Origin: Fusobacterium sp.
Lineage (GTDB): Bacteria; Fusobacteriota; Fusobacteriia; Fusobacteriales; Fusobacteriaceae
DNA length: 7,312 nucleotides
Reading direction: 5' to 3'
Assembly: GCA_020024855.1 (NCBI GenBank)
Contig: JAHHTB010000086.1
Coordinates: 1-7,312 of the forward strand
Part shown: piece by piece, positions 6,322 through 7,312 of the stretch
Numbering within the stretch: the stretch's first letter is position 1
Layout of the letters: the number at the start of each line of letters is the position of its first letter
The notes under the pieces: generated by a model
Databases searched by the model: none
The model's input: the letters and a program-made list of their open reading frames with translations, nothing else
Told to the model about the DNA's origin: nothing
Program-made: the position numbers and the translations under genes

Positions 6322-7218
6322 TTATTTACCTAAGAAATCTTTAAAATCTTCTTCTGTAAATTGATATTTTTTTCTACAGAAATGGCATTCTGTTTCAATA
6401 TTTCCATTCATCTCTTTGAAAAGTTTAGATAATTCTTCTTTTCCAAGAGTAATAAGCCCTCTATAATACTTTTCTTTACTACAATTACAACTGTATGAAA
6501 GTTCTCTTTCTTCCATTATCTCATAATCTTCAACAAGTCTTTCATGAGTTTCGTCAGTCATATCTTCATAAAGAAGTTTTAAAATTCTTTCAAGATCCAT
6601 TCCACCTTTAAATAATTCTGTAACATTTCTTATAGCTTTAATTTTTTCTTCTAATTTATCTATAAATTTGTCATCAGCATCTGGGAATAATTGAACCATA
6701 TATCCACCAGCAGATCTTACAGTTTTATTATCTTTTAAATCTACTCCAAGAGCAATAACAGTTGGAGTTTGTTCAGAAGTTACATAATAGTAAGCAATAT
6801 CCTCTGCAATCTCTCCAGAATTTATTTCAGAAAGTCCAACATAAGGTTCTTTAAGCCCCATATCTTTTATAACTCTTAAGCTACCTTTTCCAATAAGATT
6901 TGCCACATCAGGTCTTCCTGTTGGTCTTGGTGGAAGGTCAGCTTGAGGGTTAGCAAGGTATCCTTTAACTTCTCCTTTTCCATTTGCTGTAACTGTCATT
7001 TGAGGAACAAGTCCATCAGTTGAAGTTATAAGTGTTAAAAGGTCATCCCCTTTTAAAGACATTCCCATAATAACACCAGCAGTTAAAAATCTTCCAAAAG
7101 CTGCTATTGAAGTTGGGCTACACTCATGTATATCAAGTGCTTTTTGAACAATTTCTGTTGTATCTGCAAGAAAGAATCTAGCATTCTTACTTGCTCCTCT
7201 TATAATTCTACTCTTCAT
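6322..7218 (-). CDS. hslO: redox-regulated molecular chaperone Hsp33
   Basis: Hsp33 is a cytoplasmic ATP-independent holdase switched on by oxidation and unfolding: disulfides form between zinc-binding cysteines, zinc leaves, and the linker opens to bind unfolding clients. The 298 residues match the family. The N-terminal substrate domain shows FGRFLTAGVIMGMSLKGD (41-58), then TANGKGEVKGYLANP (77-91) and GKGSLRVIKDMGLKEPYVG (110-128). The redox switch at the C-terminus is complete: CNC (Cys244, Cys246) and CHFC (Cys278, Cys281), a CxC-x31-CxxC arrangement. In an anaerobe it would guard against oxygen or hypochlorite exposure. The ATG at 7218 has AAGGAG (7229-7234) 10 nt upstream and is 17 bp after the stop of the preceding frame, so the two are probably co-transcribed; no promoter is visible in the gap. 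The stop is immediately followed by the repeat element. Confidence 0.97.
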   Translation of the reverse strand: MKSRIIRGASKNARFFLADTTEIVQKALDIHECSPTSIAAFGRFLTAGVIMGMSLKGDDLLTLITSTDGLVPQMTVTANGKGEVKGYLANPQADLPPRPTGRPDVANLIGKGSLRVIKDMGLKEPYVGLSEINSGEIAEDIAYYYVTSEQTPTVIALGVDLKDNKTVRSAGGYMVQLFPDADDKFIDKLEEKIKAIRNVTELFKGGMDLERILKLLYEDMTDETHERLVEDYEIMEERELSYSCNCSKEKYYRGLITLGKEELSKLFKEMNGNIETECHFCRKKYQFTEEDFKDFLGK

Positions 7219-7235
7219 TTTTTATTTACTCCTTT

Positions 7236-7312
7236 TTAATAAACATCATACATTATAATATCTTTATACTTTTCATATTTATTTTCAGAAATTATATTTT
7301 TAAGCATGACAC
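7236..7312 (-). CDS. C-terminal end of an unrecognised gene upstream of hslO
   Basis: A frame open from the window edge ends at TAA (7238-7236), giving the final residues MLKNIISENKYEKYKDIIMY followed by DVY. The Lys/Glu/Tyr-rich composition suits a real protein end in this genome. The 17-bp gap to hslO, with the hslO ribosome site just after the stop, suggests an operon. An ATG at 7307 exists, but a 23-codon gene is less likely than the tail of a longer one. Too little is visible to assign a family. Confidence 0.5.
   Translation of the reverse strand, partial: VMLKNIISENKYEKYKDIIMYDVY

Noticed and set aside
1..7312. CRISPR array, tRNA, rRNA, prophage or toxin-antitoxin genes
   Set aside because: I found no regularly spaced repeats, no cloverleaf or rRNA-like segments, and no such protein families on either strand.

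Overview
The window is AT-rich, and every gene I can support is on the minus strand, so transcription runs from the right end to the left. The AT-rich codon use, strong GGAGG-type ribosome binding sites, tight gene packing and a housekeeping set of uvrB, xseA, dprA, dapF and hslO suggest a low-GC anaerobe. Fusobacterium or a relative is my best guess, from general resemblance only; no rRNA or other taxonomic marker is present, and a clostridial host is not excluded.

Layout in transcription order (right to left): the last codons of an unrecognised gene (7312-7236); hslO, the redox-regulated chaperone Hsp33 (7218-6322); a 383-bp intergenic region; dapF, diaminopimelate epimerase (5926-5093); an intergenic region of about 200 bp with a terminator-like hairpin and a likely uvrB promoter; then a compact unit of uvrB (4893-2911), xseA (2901-1702), an exported TPR protein (1698-883) and dprA (862 to the window edge, C-terminus missing). 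Gaps in this unit are 9, 3 and 20 bp, so it is very probably one operon. Three of its four products handle DNA: UvrB in excision repair, XseA as the large subunit of exonuclease VII, and DprA as the RecA loader on incoming single strands. The TPR protein has a signal peptide and does not obviously belong with them. It occupies the place where xseB often lies.

The most notable non-genic content is between hslO and dapF. Positions 6115-6315 look like a 201-bp MITE (small non-autonomous transposable element): 17-bp terminal inverted repeats (15/17 identical), a perfect 5-bp flanking direct repeat ATAAA, and nested internal inverted repeats that would fold almost the whole element into one long hairpin. 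It sits one base beyond the hslO stop codon. Its other end is followed by a T-rich run, so it may terminate hslO transcription, and it abuts the dapF promoter, which has a perfect extended -10. The dapF transcript would have a leader of about 155 nt with alternative pairings, which matches no riboswitch class I recognise.

I see no rRNA, tRNA, CRISPR array, phage gene or intact transposase. The genes themselves are conventional; no new multi-gene system is evident. The candidates for something undescribed are the MITE-like element, the dapF leader and the exported TPR protein.
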